Positions 34,285 to 43,395 of a stretch of 55,010 nt of DNA are shown one piece after another. Each line of letters starts with the position of its first letter. Within the stretch, counting starts at the first letter, position 1. Under the pieces are notes generated by a model that saw nothing but the letters and a program-made list of their open reading frames with translations, was not told the DNA's origin and made no database searches. A program made the position numbers and the translations under genes. This DNA comes from Parabacteroides sp. AM08-6 (GTDB taxonomy: Bacteria > Bacteroidota > Bacteroidia > Bacteroidales > Tannerellaceae): positions 1-55,010 of the forward strand of contig NZ_QRMP01000019.1 in the NCBI RefSeq assembly GCF_003473295.1, read 5' to 3'.

Positions 34285-36369
34285 TCATTCGAAAAGTGAA
34301 GAAACAGTTTTTTCTCTTTCCTTGACAATCCGATTGAACTGTTCTTCCCGCTCTTTGGGCAAGCGAGCTTTTTGTTTCCATGCCTCATCTCCATAAACCC
34401 CGGCTTCTGTATAGTCAAATGGTTTAAAGCCTATTTTACGGATTACATTTTGTTTTTTAAAACGGAAATCCAACCGATAAGGATCTTTAAATCCCGGATC
34501 TTGCACAATCGAATGTTTATCTTTCAACTTCTTCCAATCCTTAAAAGAATAAGTTAAGAAATGAGGAACTGAATCTTTCCGCAAATCCCAGTAACAGTTA
34601 TTATCCATTTCCATTTCAGCTTTATCCCAAGCCCCATCGAGATATACCCCATGGTCCATTAATATGATGTTGGAAATAAAACTGAATGAGCGATGTTCTT
34701 CTACCCGTGTAAATTGAAGTTGCTGATAATGATTGAAAGCAAAGATATTATTCCGGAGTATATTTTCTTTTCCGTAATGCTGGTGAAAACCTCCGCTTTT
34801 ACAACCATACACAAGATTGTCCTCTAAAACAATATGGGTACTTCCCTCATCGGTATAAAGCCCCCATCCGCCATAATCATAAGAATAGATATGATGAATC
34901 GTATTATGATGAATATGTGTCCCCGGAGAAACGCCCAGCGTATAAACAGCTCCCATATCGGACAATTTTCCCCAACCGATATGATGAATATGATTGTAAG
35001 CTATTTTATTGTTGACGGCATAACTTGTTCCATATCCCCAAACCCAACCGACAGAAACTCCGGAATAGAGCAAATCCGATATTTCATTATGAGTAACCTT
35101 ATTATCCGGTGAATGAAAGATTATAACCCCGGCTCCGCAAGGGAAGACGAATCCGGTCTTTTGTATGATATTATTATTGACTACGATATTCCGGGTCAAG
35201 TAATTCGGGTCGGGCGTCTTATATTCCCCTATTTTAACGCCCCCCGCTCCTAAATCCGTCAAATAAGAATGCTCCAACTTACAATTCGTACAACCCTTCC
35301 TGAACCATATTGCATAGTTGCCCGTATGTTTGATTTCACAATTTTCAAACAGGATATTATCCGCATAATCCAGATGAATAGCCGCACCGACAGGAGCTGC
35401 AGCCTGAGCCGGATCATCTCCTGTTTCAGGCATCACATACCCCGAATGTTCGAATGATAAATTCCGAAATGTAATTGCTTGAACCGGATGCTCTTTCCCA
35501 CCCTGTATTGATAATAATGTACTTAATATCGGAGCATACCCAACGGATGCTTCTATCTTTTCCCCTTCTCGCGGTATATAATACAAATCACCGGATGCTT
35601 CCAAAAACCATTCTCCTTCAGTCGTCATTGCTTGTTTATAATTTTCCAATATAAAACGACTTCCTTTCCTTATCGAATTCCAGGATTGCATACCTTTTCC
35701 ATTCAAGAAGAAATAACCGGAATCAGGAACAGCATAGGAAAGATACTTACGAGTATTATCCCAATTATGATAACACATGACCATTGTGTTATTTATTTCT
35801 TCAGCAGACAGTCCTTTCAATGATTTCAAATCTTCCGGTTTTGCCTGAATACGTTGTGTTGAGTATTCCGGAGAACGACCTGTCCCTTTATAATGAACAG
35901 TTTCGTTCGCATCCTCCACCAAAAACCAACCCTCATCGGGTGTTCTGGCACGGATAGCTCTTTCTCCGTTCACATACAGTTGTTCGACCTTCAATCCATA
36001 ACGTTCCACCTCATCAATATGAGTCTTCCACCATCCTTGCGATGTCTTTTCCCATGAGGTGAGAGCAATCGCCCCACTAATAACCGGCTTCTGTCTTTCA
36101 TCTCCTTCAATAACAATCGGCACAGCGGGGGTCTTTTCTATCCGGATGGTTTTATCCAAGAGATATAAACCGGAGTTAACATGGATATAAACAGTATCCT
36201 TGCCTGCTAAGCCCGCTACATGCTTCAGAGCAGCCTCTATCGTCCGAAAAGGAGCTTCACGAGTTCCTTTTTCCTCCTTTTCCCCTTCAGTAGATACATA
36301 AATCGTATTTTGCGCCATAAGGACAAAAGAACAAAGGAAGAAAACAAATAAACATATAAACCGCTTCAT
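34285..36369 (-). CDS. Secreted right-handed beta-helix enzyme, GH141-like
   Basis: This 694-residue protein has a signal peptide (LFVFFLCSFVLMAQ) and then a long parallel beta-helix. The first coil holds the usual IYVSTEGEKEEKGTREAPFR and TIEAALKHV opening. Regularly spaced N and H residues follow (NNIIQKTG, YNHIHHIG, HNTIHHIYSYDYGGWGLYTD). The YGGWGLYTDEGSTH and SGGFHQHYGKENILRNNIFAFN blocks resemble GH141 enzymes (fucosidase or xylanase activity on pectin and xylan), from memory. The conserved Asp/Glu of YTDEG are catalytic candidates. It lies 38 bp after the uridine-kinase-like gene but is unrelated in function. Confidence 0.75.
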   Translation of the reverse strand: MKRFICLFVFFLCSFVLMAQNTIYVSTEGEKEEKGTREAPFRTIEAALKHVAGLAGKDTVYIHVNSGLYLLDKTIRIEKTPAVPIVIEGDERQKPVISGAIALTSWEKTSQGWWKTHIDEVERYGLKVEQLYVNGERAIRARTPDEGWFLVEDANETVHYKGTGRSPEYSTQRIQAKPEDLKSLKGLSAEEINNTMVMCYHNWDNTRKYLSYAVPDSGYFFLNGKGMQSWNSIRKGSRFILENYKQAMTTEGEWFLEASGDLYYIPREGEKIEASVGYAPILSTLLSIQGGKEHPVQAITFRNLSFEHSGYVMPETGDDPAQAAAPVGAAIHLDYADNILFENCEIKHTGNYAIWFRKGCTNCKLEHSYLTDLGAGGVKIGEYKTPDPNYLTRNIVVNNNIIQKTGFVFPCGAGVIIFHSPDNKVTHNEISDLLYSGVSVGWVWGYGTSYAVNNKIAYNHIHHIGWGKLSDMGAVYTLGVSPGTHIHHNTIHHIYSYDYGGWGLYTDEGSTHIVLEDNLVYGCKSGGFHQHYGKENILRNNIFAFNHYQQLQFTRVEEHRSFSFISNIILMDHGVYLDGAWDKAEMEMDNNCYWDLRKDSVPHFLTYSFKDWKKLKDKHSIVQDPGFKDPYRLDFRFKKQNVIRKIGFKPFDYTEAGVYGDEAWKQKARLPKEREEQFNRIVKEREKTVSSLFE

Positions 36370-36407
36370 AATAGTTTGATTTTATCGTTTACGTATAACA
36401 AAAAAGT

Positions 36408-38075
36408 TTAATACTTAAAACTTCCACCACCCAAAAATTCACGTAGCAAAGAAGTTCCCGGCAAACTATCGTCCGGAATATAATTAAAGTAACGCAGAAA
36501 ACGCATCAGACGGTACGCTTCCGCATTTTCAGAATCACATTCACGAACTTCCGACAGGATGGGTTCTGCATACTTTCTCAAAGCAGCCAACTCATACAAC
36601 ATTGCACTGTTGAACATCGCATCCGCATTTTCCTGATAGGGGAATATCCATTTGTCCTCGCCTCTCCGTACACTGGGCCAACGGGCAATCGTGTCATGGG
36701 CCGAATAACCACGAAAGCGATAATCGCGGATAATACGACGAAGCAAACGGTTGTCCGTAGTCGGTATCCAGTTATGATTGTCCAGAGAAATAGTAGTGAG
36801 AACAGATACATAAACACGGTATTTATAAATATCATCAATCATGGAAGTTAGTTCTGGATTTAATGCATGAATACCTTCGATTACCAGTACGGAGTCTTTC
36901 TGTATTTTTAACTTTTTACCTTTAAAGACACGTCGTCCGGTTTCAAAGTTGAAAGAAGGAACCTCAATCTCCTCACCGGCAAGTAATTTCCGCAACTCAC
37001 TATTGAAATAAGGTAAATCGAGTGCATAAAGCGATTCAAAATCGTACTCTCCGTTTTCATCTTTTGGCGTATCTTCGCGATTCAGGAAATAATCGTCCAA
37101 AGAAATGCCGACCGGATGAATCAAATTAGTTATCAATTGTATCTGTAAGCGTTTACAGAACGTCGTTTTTCCTGAAGAAGAAGGACCGGAAATCAAGACA
37201 ATCCGTACTCCTTCCTTATGACGGCGAGCAATATCTTCGGCAATACCCGCTACCTGTTTTTCCTGCATGGCTTCGGAAACCATAATCACTTCACGGCTAG
37301 CACCCTGTTCTATCGCCTTGTTCAAATCGCCCACATTATTCAAGCCGACTGTACGTTGCAATGTCAAGTGCTGTTTGTAAACTTCAAACATTTTGTCTTG
37401 TCGTATGACCGGTTCCAGTTCCAACGGATTAGCACGTTGTGGAACACGTAGCAGTACACCGTCAAAATAAGGTACGATATCAAACAACTGAATATAGCCG
37501 GTCGACGGCGTCAAGCATCCGTAAAAGAAATTAATGTAACCATCCAAATCATAATAAGACGTATACGGCATACCGGCCGTTTCCACCAATTGCGCCTTGT
37601 CGTCCATTCCTCTCTCCCGAAATAGAATGGCTGCATCAACCGTACGAACAGTTTTCAGACGAAAAGGAAGGTCGGCGTCTATTATCTCGCGCATCCGTTT
37701 TTTTATCTTTCCTATAGTTTCCTCGTTTATGCTTTTGCCATTGTGAATCACGCAATAATAGCCTTTCGATACCGGATGCTCCAAGTTCAAAGTTGCTTTC
37801 GGCAACACGTCATTGACGGCTTTCGAGAAGATATGACAAAGAGAACGAACATAAGTACGCATTCCCGAAAGTTGCGTATAATCCACATATTCAACATCTT
37901 TCGGATACCAGCAGCGGAAATTCAAACCTTCTACCTTGTTATTCACTTGCGCATTCATCGGCCGAAAACGAAGCGGTGCGCCTATCAGGGTATAAATATC
38001 CAACAAAGAGGAACCAATGGGTACTTCTTTATAGGTCTTGTTATTTTTACAATAAATTGTAATAGTTTCAGACAT
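36408..38075 (-). CDS. Uridine-kinase-like nucleoside kinase with TGS-type N-terminus
   Basis: This 555-residue cytosolic protein has three parts: an N-terminal TGS-like ubiquitin-fold (1-60), a region resembling the second additional domain of threonyl-tRNA synthetase (about 65-200, PVSKGYYCVIHNGKSI), and a C-terminal P-loop kinase (about 285-500). The kinase part has Walker A GPSSSGKTT (297-305), then ISLDDYF, and LVIEGIHALNPEL. The last two are uridine kinase motifs. Proteins of this layout are common in Bacteroidetes and Firmicutes and are called nucleoside kinases; the true substrate is uncertain. Confidence 0.88.
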   Translation of the reverse strand: MSETITIYCKNNKTYKEVPIGSSLLDIYTLIGAPLRFRPMNAQVNNKVEGLNFRCWYPKDVEYVDYTQLSGMRTYVRSLCHIFSKAVNDVLPKATLNLEHPVSKGYYCVIHNGKSINEETIGKIKKRMREIIDADLPFRLKTVRTVDAAILFRERGMDDKAQLVETAGMPYTSYYDLDGYINFFYGCLTPSTGYIQLFDIVPYFDGVLLRVPQRANPLELEPVIRQDKMFEVYKQHLTLQRTVGLNNVGDLNKAIEQGASREVIMVSEAMQEKQVAGIAEDIARRHKEGVRIVLISGPSSSGKTTFCKRLQIQLITNLIHPVGISLDDYFLNREDTPKDENGEYDFESLYALDLPYFNSELRKLLAGEEIEVPSFNFETGRRVFKGKKLKIQKDSVLVIEGIHALNPELTSMIDDIYKYRVYVSVLTTISLDNHNWIPTTDNRLLRRIIRDYRFRGYSAHDTIARWPSVRRGEDKWIFPYQENADAMFNSAMLYELAALRKYAEPILSEVRECDSENAEAYRLMRFLRYFNYIPDDSLPGTSLLREFLGGGSFKY

Positions 38076-38095
38076 AGACTATCAGTTATTATTTG

Positions 38096-38103
38096 TAGTT
38101 TTG
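38096..38103 (+). promoter_or_regulatory. -7 box of the Na/Pi cotransporter gene
   Basis: TAGTTTTG is an exact TAnnTTTG match 59 bp before the ATG at 38163, in the divergent spacer. Confidence 0.5.
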
Positions 38104-38162
38104 CACCCTAAAGTTAGGAATATTAATCGGATATACACACATCCACTTAAACGGAATTTTAA

Positions 38163-39848
38163 ATGGACTATTCTTTTTTTGATTTTCTGCGTCTGATAGG
38201 CTCGTTAGGTCTTTTCTTGTACGGAATGAAAATCATGAGTGAAGGTCTGCAGAAATTCGCAGGAGACAGTTTGCGAAGAATTCTTACGGCCATGACGACA
38301 AACCGGGTTACCGGTGTATTGACGGGTGTACTGATAACTGCCCTTATTCAATCCTCATCTGCGACAACCGTTATGGTTGTCAGTTTCGTAAATGCCGGAC
38401 TTCTTACCCTGACCCAATCCATCGGAGTTATCATGGGAGCCAATATCGGTACGACAGTTACAGCATGGTTGATATCAGCACTCGGCTTCAAAGTCGACAT
38501 TGCAGCTTTCTCCCTTCCTTTACTTGCCATTGGTATTCCACTTTTGTTCTCCGGCAAAAGCTCCCGGAAATCCATCGGTGAATTTATATTCGGTTTCTCT
38601 TTTCTGTTCATGGGACTTCAGGCTCTTAAATCCAACGCTCCGGACCTCGGAGCCAACCCCGATATGCTGGCCTTTGTACAGAGCTATACAGATTTGGGAT
38701 TTCTCTCCATTATCATATTCCTCATTATTGGCGCCATCCTGACAATGATAGTCCAGGCTTCGGCTGCTACCATGGCGATTACATTGATTATGTGTGCCAA
38801 TGGCTGGATTGATTATCACTTGGGAGTCGCACTCGTTTTAGGTGAAAACATCGGAACCACTATCACTGCTAATTTGGCTGCGCTGACAGGAAACACACAA
38901 GCACGCAGAGCGGCTTTGGCACACTTGGTATTCAACATATTCGGTGTTTGCTGGGTACTTGTCCTGTTTTATCCGTTCACTAATGCTGTTTCATGGTTCG
39001 TAACTCACATGATGCACATTACAGATCCGGCCGTTGCCGTATCTTTCAAGCTGGCAGCCTTCCACACGGCTTTTAACATCAGCAATACGTTCATTATGAT
39101 TTGGTTTATCAACCTGATTGAAAAAACAGTCCGTGCCCTTATCAAACAAAAAGACGAAGAAGAGGAATACCGCCTGCGTTACATCACCGGAGGTATGTTG
39201 TCCACCGCAGAGCTTTCCATTCTGCAAGCTCATAAAGAAATTTCCCTGTTTGCCGAAAGAACCGGACGTATGTTGAACATGGTAAAAGAGCTTTTCTATG
39301 AAAAGAATGAAGATGCTTTTCTGAAAACCTATAGCCGTATAGAAAAATATGAAAACATCAGCGACCGGATGGAGATAGAAATTGCCAATTATCTGACTTG
39401 CGTTGCCGAAGGTCGCTTGAGTTCGGAAAGTAAAGAAGAAATACGTATCATGTTGCGTGCCATCACGGAAATCGAAAGCATAGCAGATTCCTGCAATAAC
39501 CTAGCCCGCAGTATCAAACGTCGTAATGAAGGAAAATCCGTTTTTACCGACGAGCAGAATCATAATATCGACCAGATGTTTGCCCTTGTAAGCAAAGCCT
39601 TGTATCGCATGATAGAAATTCTGAACAAGACAGAAATCGTACACGATGACATCAATCCGTCATATAACCTCGAAAACGAAACCAATAATTATCGTAATCA
39701 GCTAAAAATCCACAACATGGAAGATGTAAACAACAAGGTATATTCATACCAGGACGGTGTTTACTATATGGATATAGTTGCCGAAGCCGAAAAGCTTGGC
39801 GATTATGTGCTGAATGTGGTACAAGCTGTAATTGAGAAAAAGATATAA
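38163..39848 (+). CDS. Na+/phosphate cotransporter with PhoU-like domain
   Basis: This 561-residue inner-membrane protein couples sodium to phosphate import or export. The two inverted transport repeats each carry the QSSSATT-type motif: QSSSATT (63-69) followed by GVIMGANIGTTVTAW, and QASAATM followed by ALVLGENIGTTITAN. After about eight membrane segments, the C-terminal part (about 340-560) is helical and PhoU-like. It is a single gene with its own promoter and converges on the glycosidase operon. Confidence 0.93.
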   Translation: MDYSFFDFLRLIGSLGLFLYGMKIMSEGLQKFAGDSLRRILTAMTTNRVTGVLTGVLITALIQSSSATTVMVVSFVNAGLLTLTQSIGVIMGANIGTTVTAWLISALGFKVDIAAFSLPLLAIGIPLLFSGKSSRKSIGEFIFGFSFLFMGLQALKSNAPDLGANPDMLAFVQSYTDLGFLSIIIFLIIGAILTMIVQASAATMAITLIMCANGWIDYHLGVALVLGENIGTTITANLAALTGNTQARRAALAHLVFNIFGVCWVLVLFYPFTNAVSWFVTHMMHITDPAVAVSFKLAAFHTAFNISNTFIMIWFINLIEKTVRALIKQKDEEEEYRLRYITGGMLSTAELSILQAHKEISLFAERTGRMLNMVKELFYEKNEDAFLKTYSRIEKYENISDRMEIEIANYLTCVAEGRLSSESKEEIRIMLRAITEIESIADSCNNLARSIKRRNEGKSVFTDEQNHNIDQMFALVSKALYRMIEILNKTEIVHDDINPSYNLENETNNYRNQLKIHNMEDVNNKVYSYQDGVYYMDIVAEAEKLGDYVLNVVQAVIEKKI

Positions 39849-39869
39849 CCTTTAAGATGAAACTCATTG

Positions 39870-39901
39870 CTTCCGGTTAACCCTGATGAGATAACCGGAA
39901 G
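39870..39901. terminator. Hairpin between convergent genes
   Basis: CTTCCGGTTA (39870-39879) and TAACCGGAAG (39892-39901) form a perfect 10-bp stem with a 12-nt loop, in the 67-bp gap between the cotransporter stop and the glycosidase stop. It lacks a T-tract on either side but can serve both directions. Confidence 0.6.
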
Positions 39902-39915
39902 ACCGACAAGCATTA

Positions 39916-42900
39916 TTACTCTTCTTTTAACAGAAGTACCGAATTAGCCGGTACTGTATAGGAAATATCCTTTTCAGCTTTCAGGGAAAGTTTTTCCGGA
40001 GAAATCTGCTTATCTCTTTTCGGCAGGGTATCCTGCGTGTATTTATAAACTTTATAGGTTCCTTTTCCTGCTACGTGGCCATTACTCACCTGAATTCTTT
40101 TCTCATGGTTTGTCCCGTTTGCAAAAACATAAACCCATTTTCCATCCTTATTTTTGATAGCAGTACCTGCATAAAATTCCTCAGGAGTCGGTATCGGGTA
40201 AACTTCGGCTCCGGGACGGATAAAACGCGTCAATAGAGAATAAGCAAAGTATTGGGGACGGACTTCGTAATCACTCGTTATTACAATATTCTTATAACAA
40301 GTATCTTGAGCATAAGCACTCTTTACATATTTCCACAATCCCAATTGTTGCATATTATCGTAATTGTCATTTTTACCATAATACTGGTCTATCAAACTCC
40401 AATAGCTGACACCACTTGCTCCGGCATTCAACAAATTGATTGCAATACGCACCATCAATACACCCCGTTCATACAAATTTATATCCCGTTGCCGGGCTGA
40501 CCCGACACACTGATTTCCTCCAAATTCACCCACAAAATGAGGTTTTCCGGCCGATTTGGATAATTCATAATTCTGCCTTTCCCAATCCAAAATCGTAGAG
40601 TTTGGTGTTTCATAGCCAAAGATATAAGTATGGGAATTAAACACATCTGCCACATCTGCCAACTCACGGGTACAAGCAGCCAAATATTTATGAGTTCCTA
40701 TGCCTCCGTCGGAATTGTCAGACAAACTGAATTTCACCAGATTCCGGATTCCATCCTTCTTAAAGCGCCGGTCCAAAACTTTACACATTTCAATATATTT
40801 CGCCGTGGAAGCTCTCTTTCCGTTGACAAGGAATGACCAATCGGGCTCGTTGACCGGCGTAATTTCTTTGATGCAGGTATATTTCTTCTCCTTTATCAAA
40901 TATTGAATCAGAGCAGAGAAATTTTCACTCCACTCTTCATTATCTTCAGGGGCAACCACCCAGTTCCCTGAATTCTTTCCGGCCAGGAAATGCTTATCAG
41001 GAGCTCCCCACAAAGTCAAAGTAACTTCCATATTTTGCTTTTGGGCTAAATCCAACTCCCGGTACAGAGACTGCATTTCAGGCGAATCAAACGTGAACTT
41101 ATCCCAATTTATCACATTAGGGTCATCGTTATCATTTTCGGGTTCATACCATTGCGGCAAAACCATCACACGAAAGCGATGAAGCTCCATCTCCTTAACT
41201 CTTTTTTCAATGATACTTTTCCAATCCTTTTCCTTTGAACCATCATTACGAGTTACATTTTGAGAAAGGAAATGTGGGTCGAACTCAGCTCCTATTGCCT
41301 GAACTTCCGCATTTGTTTTTTCCCCGACGACTAAATTATGTACCGGTTCGAATAGATTATTTTGGTATTTGATTATCAAACTGCTTCGCGGCTCATCCAA
41401 AGTCAGTATAAGGCCTTCCGACAGTTCTTTTCCTGTTTTTCTTATCGAGTCACCGGAATCCTTATTGATAAGTAAATAAGTTTTATCCAAATCCAAACCG
41501 GATAATTTGACCGGATAATCCTTATCCGGACACTCTTTACGGCGAAAAGCAATAATATAACCGCTATCATCCGATTTACGATATAGTTGATAAGCTAACC
41601 AGGTATTTTCCCCGGTTGTATTATCTATACCACTCAAAGGATAATAATTTTCCAAAAAGTAAGGACGTAATTCTTCAAATTCAGCCTGTCTGTCCCACAT
41701 ATCATAAAGAGAAACACCAGCCTCTGTAACTTTCCAGTTGAATGTCACGGCAGAACTCAAACTGGAACGACAAGTATATTTGTCTACCCCCCAAGAACCG
41801 GTTCCATGCAACGGCAAATAAAAGTTCAGTCCATAAGTATGACACTGGTAACCATCCGGTTCGCCATAACTATAATCCGTTCTCCATAAGGGAGCACTGC
41901 GGGATGTAGTTTCCAAATCCAAACGACGGCCCCCACTGGCGCAATTATCAATCAAGGCATTCGGAAAACGTTCCAACAAATAATCCCAGAAAGCATACAA
42001 ACCTTCGATATATTTGACTTCACATATGCCCTGTCTACCCGGTTCATCATTTGCTTCCCAAAAGCTGGCTGGTTCAATATTGAAATCCTGACGATAGTAA
42101 TCGATGCCATTCTCCTCCATGAAATCCCCAATATATTTACTCATCCACCGACAAGCCTCAGGATTACCCAAATTAACTAAACAGGCATCTGCTCCCGCCC
42201 TTTCCAACATCCATTCCGGATGTTCGGTAGCCCAAGCCGAACCATAATACACTCTTTCCGGTTCAAACCAAACCATGAATTTAGAGCCGACTTTATGAAT
42301 TTCGTCTGCAAGGGGCCTCAATCCTTCTGGGAAACGAATAGAATCCACTGTCCAATTACCGACTGTATTCGCCCAATTCTTATTATTGGCTACATCAGCA
42401 GATTGATCGTACCAACCGGCATCCAACCAAAAAACTTCCGGTACAAGTTTAAACTGTTTATATCTTTTCACCAATGCAATAGCATAATCTGCCGTCAAAC
42501 AGGTATATTCATTACATGGGGTCGGGTCACCATAGTTAAATCCTTTACAAAACGGATATTGGGCTGGTTTTCCGTCTACCTTACGTGTATGGTGCGCCAA
42601 TATAAAACGACGGAATTGATTATGGCCAATCATCCGGTTGTTTCCTTGCCAGAATAGCATGCAAACACTTGAGGTACGAATCGTCTCTTTAGGATATAAG
42701 TAAGCCTTCAAGCGTTCAATTCCGGATTTCAACATCACACTCTGTCCATCTGTACAACGTATATCAGAAAACCAAGTTCCAGTCCATCCTATCGCAACCA
42801 TCACACCTTGATTACAAGGCGACTCGATATTAAAGAAAGGGAAACTGCTATCAGAAGAACGTCCGCCATAAGGTCGCATATAGAAGTTCTCACCGGAAAA

Positions 42901-43395
42901 CAACACCTTCAACTGAGGAGCAAAATCCGCTTTGGAAGCAGAGCTACCTTTGGCATAATGCAAATTGAATTTACCCGGCCGCTCATACCGGAATAGGATA
43001 TCGGAAACACAAACATTTGCTATTTCAGACGTATTATCAGTCCCTGTATTTGTAAAATGGAGTACCCATTCTATGGCCTGTGAATCTGTAAAACCTTTTA
43101 CATCACAATCTACTTTCAGACCACTTACGGGGTCCTGATAAGTATAGCAATACCGGACTTTATTCCGGTCGTCACTATTCAACGATTTGGCCGAATAAAC
43201 CCAATTCTTAATAAACTCTTCAGATGGTTTTCCTCCATATTCAAACGAAAAAGGAGGAACTACACCTTGTGCAAAATGCGAAGATATCCAATGTTCAACA
43301 TCCACCGGCTTGCTCATCGATGCGACTGTTTGCCCTATACATAAACAAGGGTATGCAATTAAGATGGCAATAAAATACAACAACTTTTCTCTCAT
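39916..43395 (-). CDS. Two-domain glycosidase: GH36-like alpha-galactosidase fused to a clan GH-A enzyme
   Basis: This 1159-residue exported protein has a signal peptide ending near LCIGQ. Residues about 30-680 form a GH36-like enzyme: FWLDAGWY, VWFEPERV, predicted nucleophile D437 in YYRQDFN and acid/base D507 in PLWRTDY. Residues about 681-1159 are a second catalytic module, a clan GH-A (alpha/beta)8 barrel with predicted acid/base E850 in ITPVNEPDW and nucleophile E957 in HFVGEFGGN, ending in a small beta domain. The upstream gene is a paralogue of the first module only. The two genes overlap by 4 bp (ATGA). The fusion suggests two linked bonds in one glycan; the sugars are not known. Confidence 0.85.
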   Translation of the reverse strand: MREKLLYFIAILIAYPCLCIGQTVASMSKPVDVEHWISSHFAQGVVPPFSFEYGGKPSEEFIKNWVYSAKSLNSDDRNKVRYCYTYQDPVSGLKVDCDVKGFTDSQAIEWVLHFTNTGTDNTSEIANVCVSDILFRYERPGKFNLHYAKGSSASKADFAPQLKVLFSGENFYMRPYGGRSSDSSFPFFNIESPCNQGVMVAIGWTGTWFSDIRCTDGQSVMLKSGIERLKAYLYPKETIRTSSVCMLFWQGNNRMIGHNQFRRFILAHHTRKVDGKPAQYPFCKGFNYGDPTPCNEYTCLTADYAIALVKRYKQFKLVPEVFWLDAGWYDQSADVANNKNWANTVGNWTVDSIRFPEGLRPLADEIHKVGSKFMVWFEPERVYYGSAWATEHPEWMLERAGADACLVNLGNPEACRWMSKYIGDFMEENGIDYYRQDFNIEPASFWEANDEPGRQGICEVKYIEGLYAFWDYLLERFPNALIDNCASGGRRLDLETTSRSAPLWRTDYSYGEPDGYQCHTYGLNFYLPLHGTGSWGVDKYTCRSSLSSAVTFNWKVTEAGVSLYDMWDRQAEFEELRPYFLENYYPLSGIDNTTGENTWLAYQLYRKSDDSGYIIAFRRKECPDKDYPVKLSGLDLDKTYLLINKDSGDSIRKTGKELSEGLILTLDEPRSSLIIKYQNNLFEPVHNLVVGEKTNAEVQAIGAEFDPHFLSQNVTRNDGSKEKDWKSIIEKRVKEMELHRFRVMVLPQWYEPENDNDDPNVINWDKFTFDSPEMQSLYRELDLAQKQNMEVTLTLWGAPDKHFLAGKNSGNWVVAPEDNEEWSENFSALIQYLIKEKKYTCIKEITPVNEPDWSFLVNGKRASTAKYIEMCKVLDRRFKKDGIRNLVKFSLSDNSDGGIGTHKYLAACTRELADVADVFNSHTYIFGYETPNSTILDWERQNYELSKSAGKPHFVGEFGGNQCVGSARQRDINLYERGVLMVRIAINLLNAGASGVSYWSLIDQYYGKNDNYDNMQQLGLWKYVKSAYAQDTCYKNIVITSDYEVRPQYFAYSLLTRFIRPGAEVYPIPTPEEFYAGTAIKNKDGKWVYVFANGTNHEKRIQVSNGHVAGKGTYKVYKYTQDTLPKRDKQISPEKLSLKAEKDISYTVPANSVLLLKEE

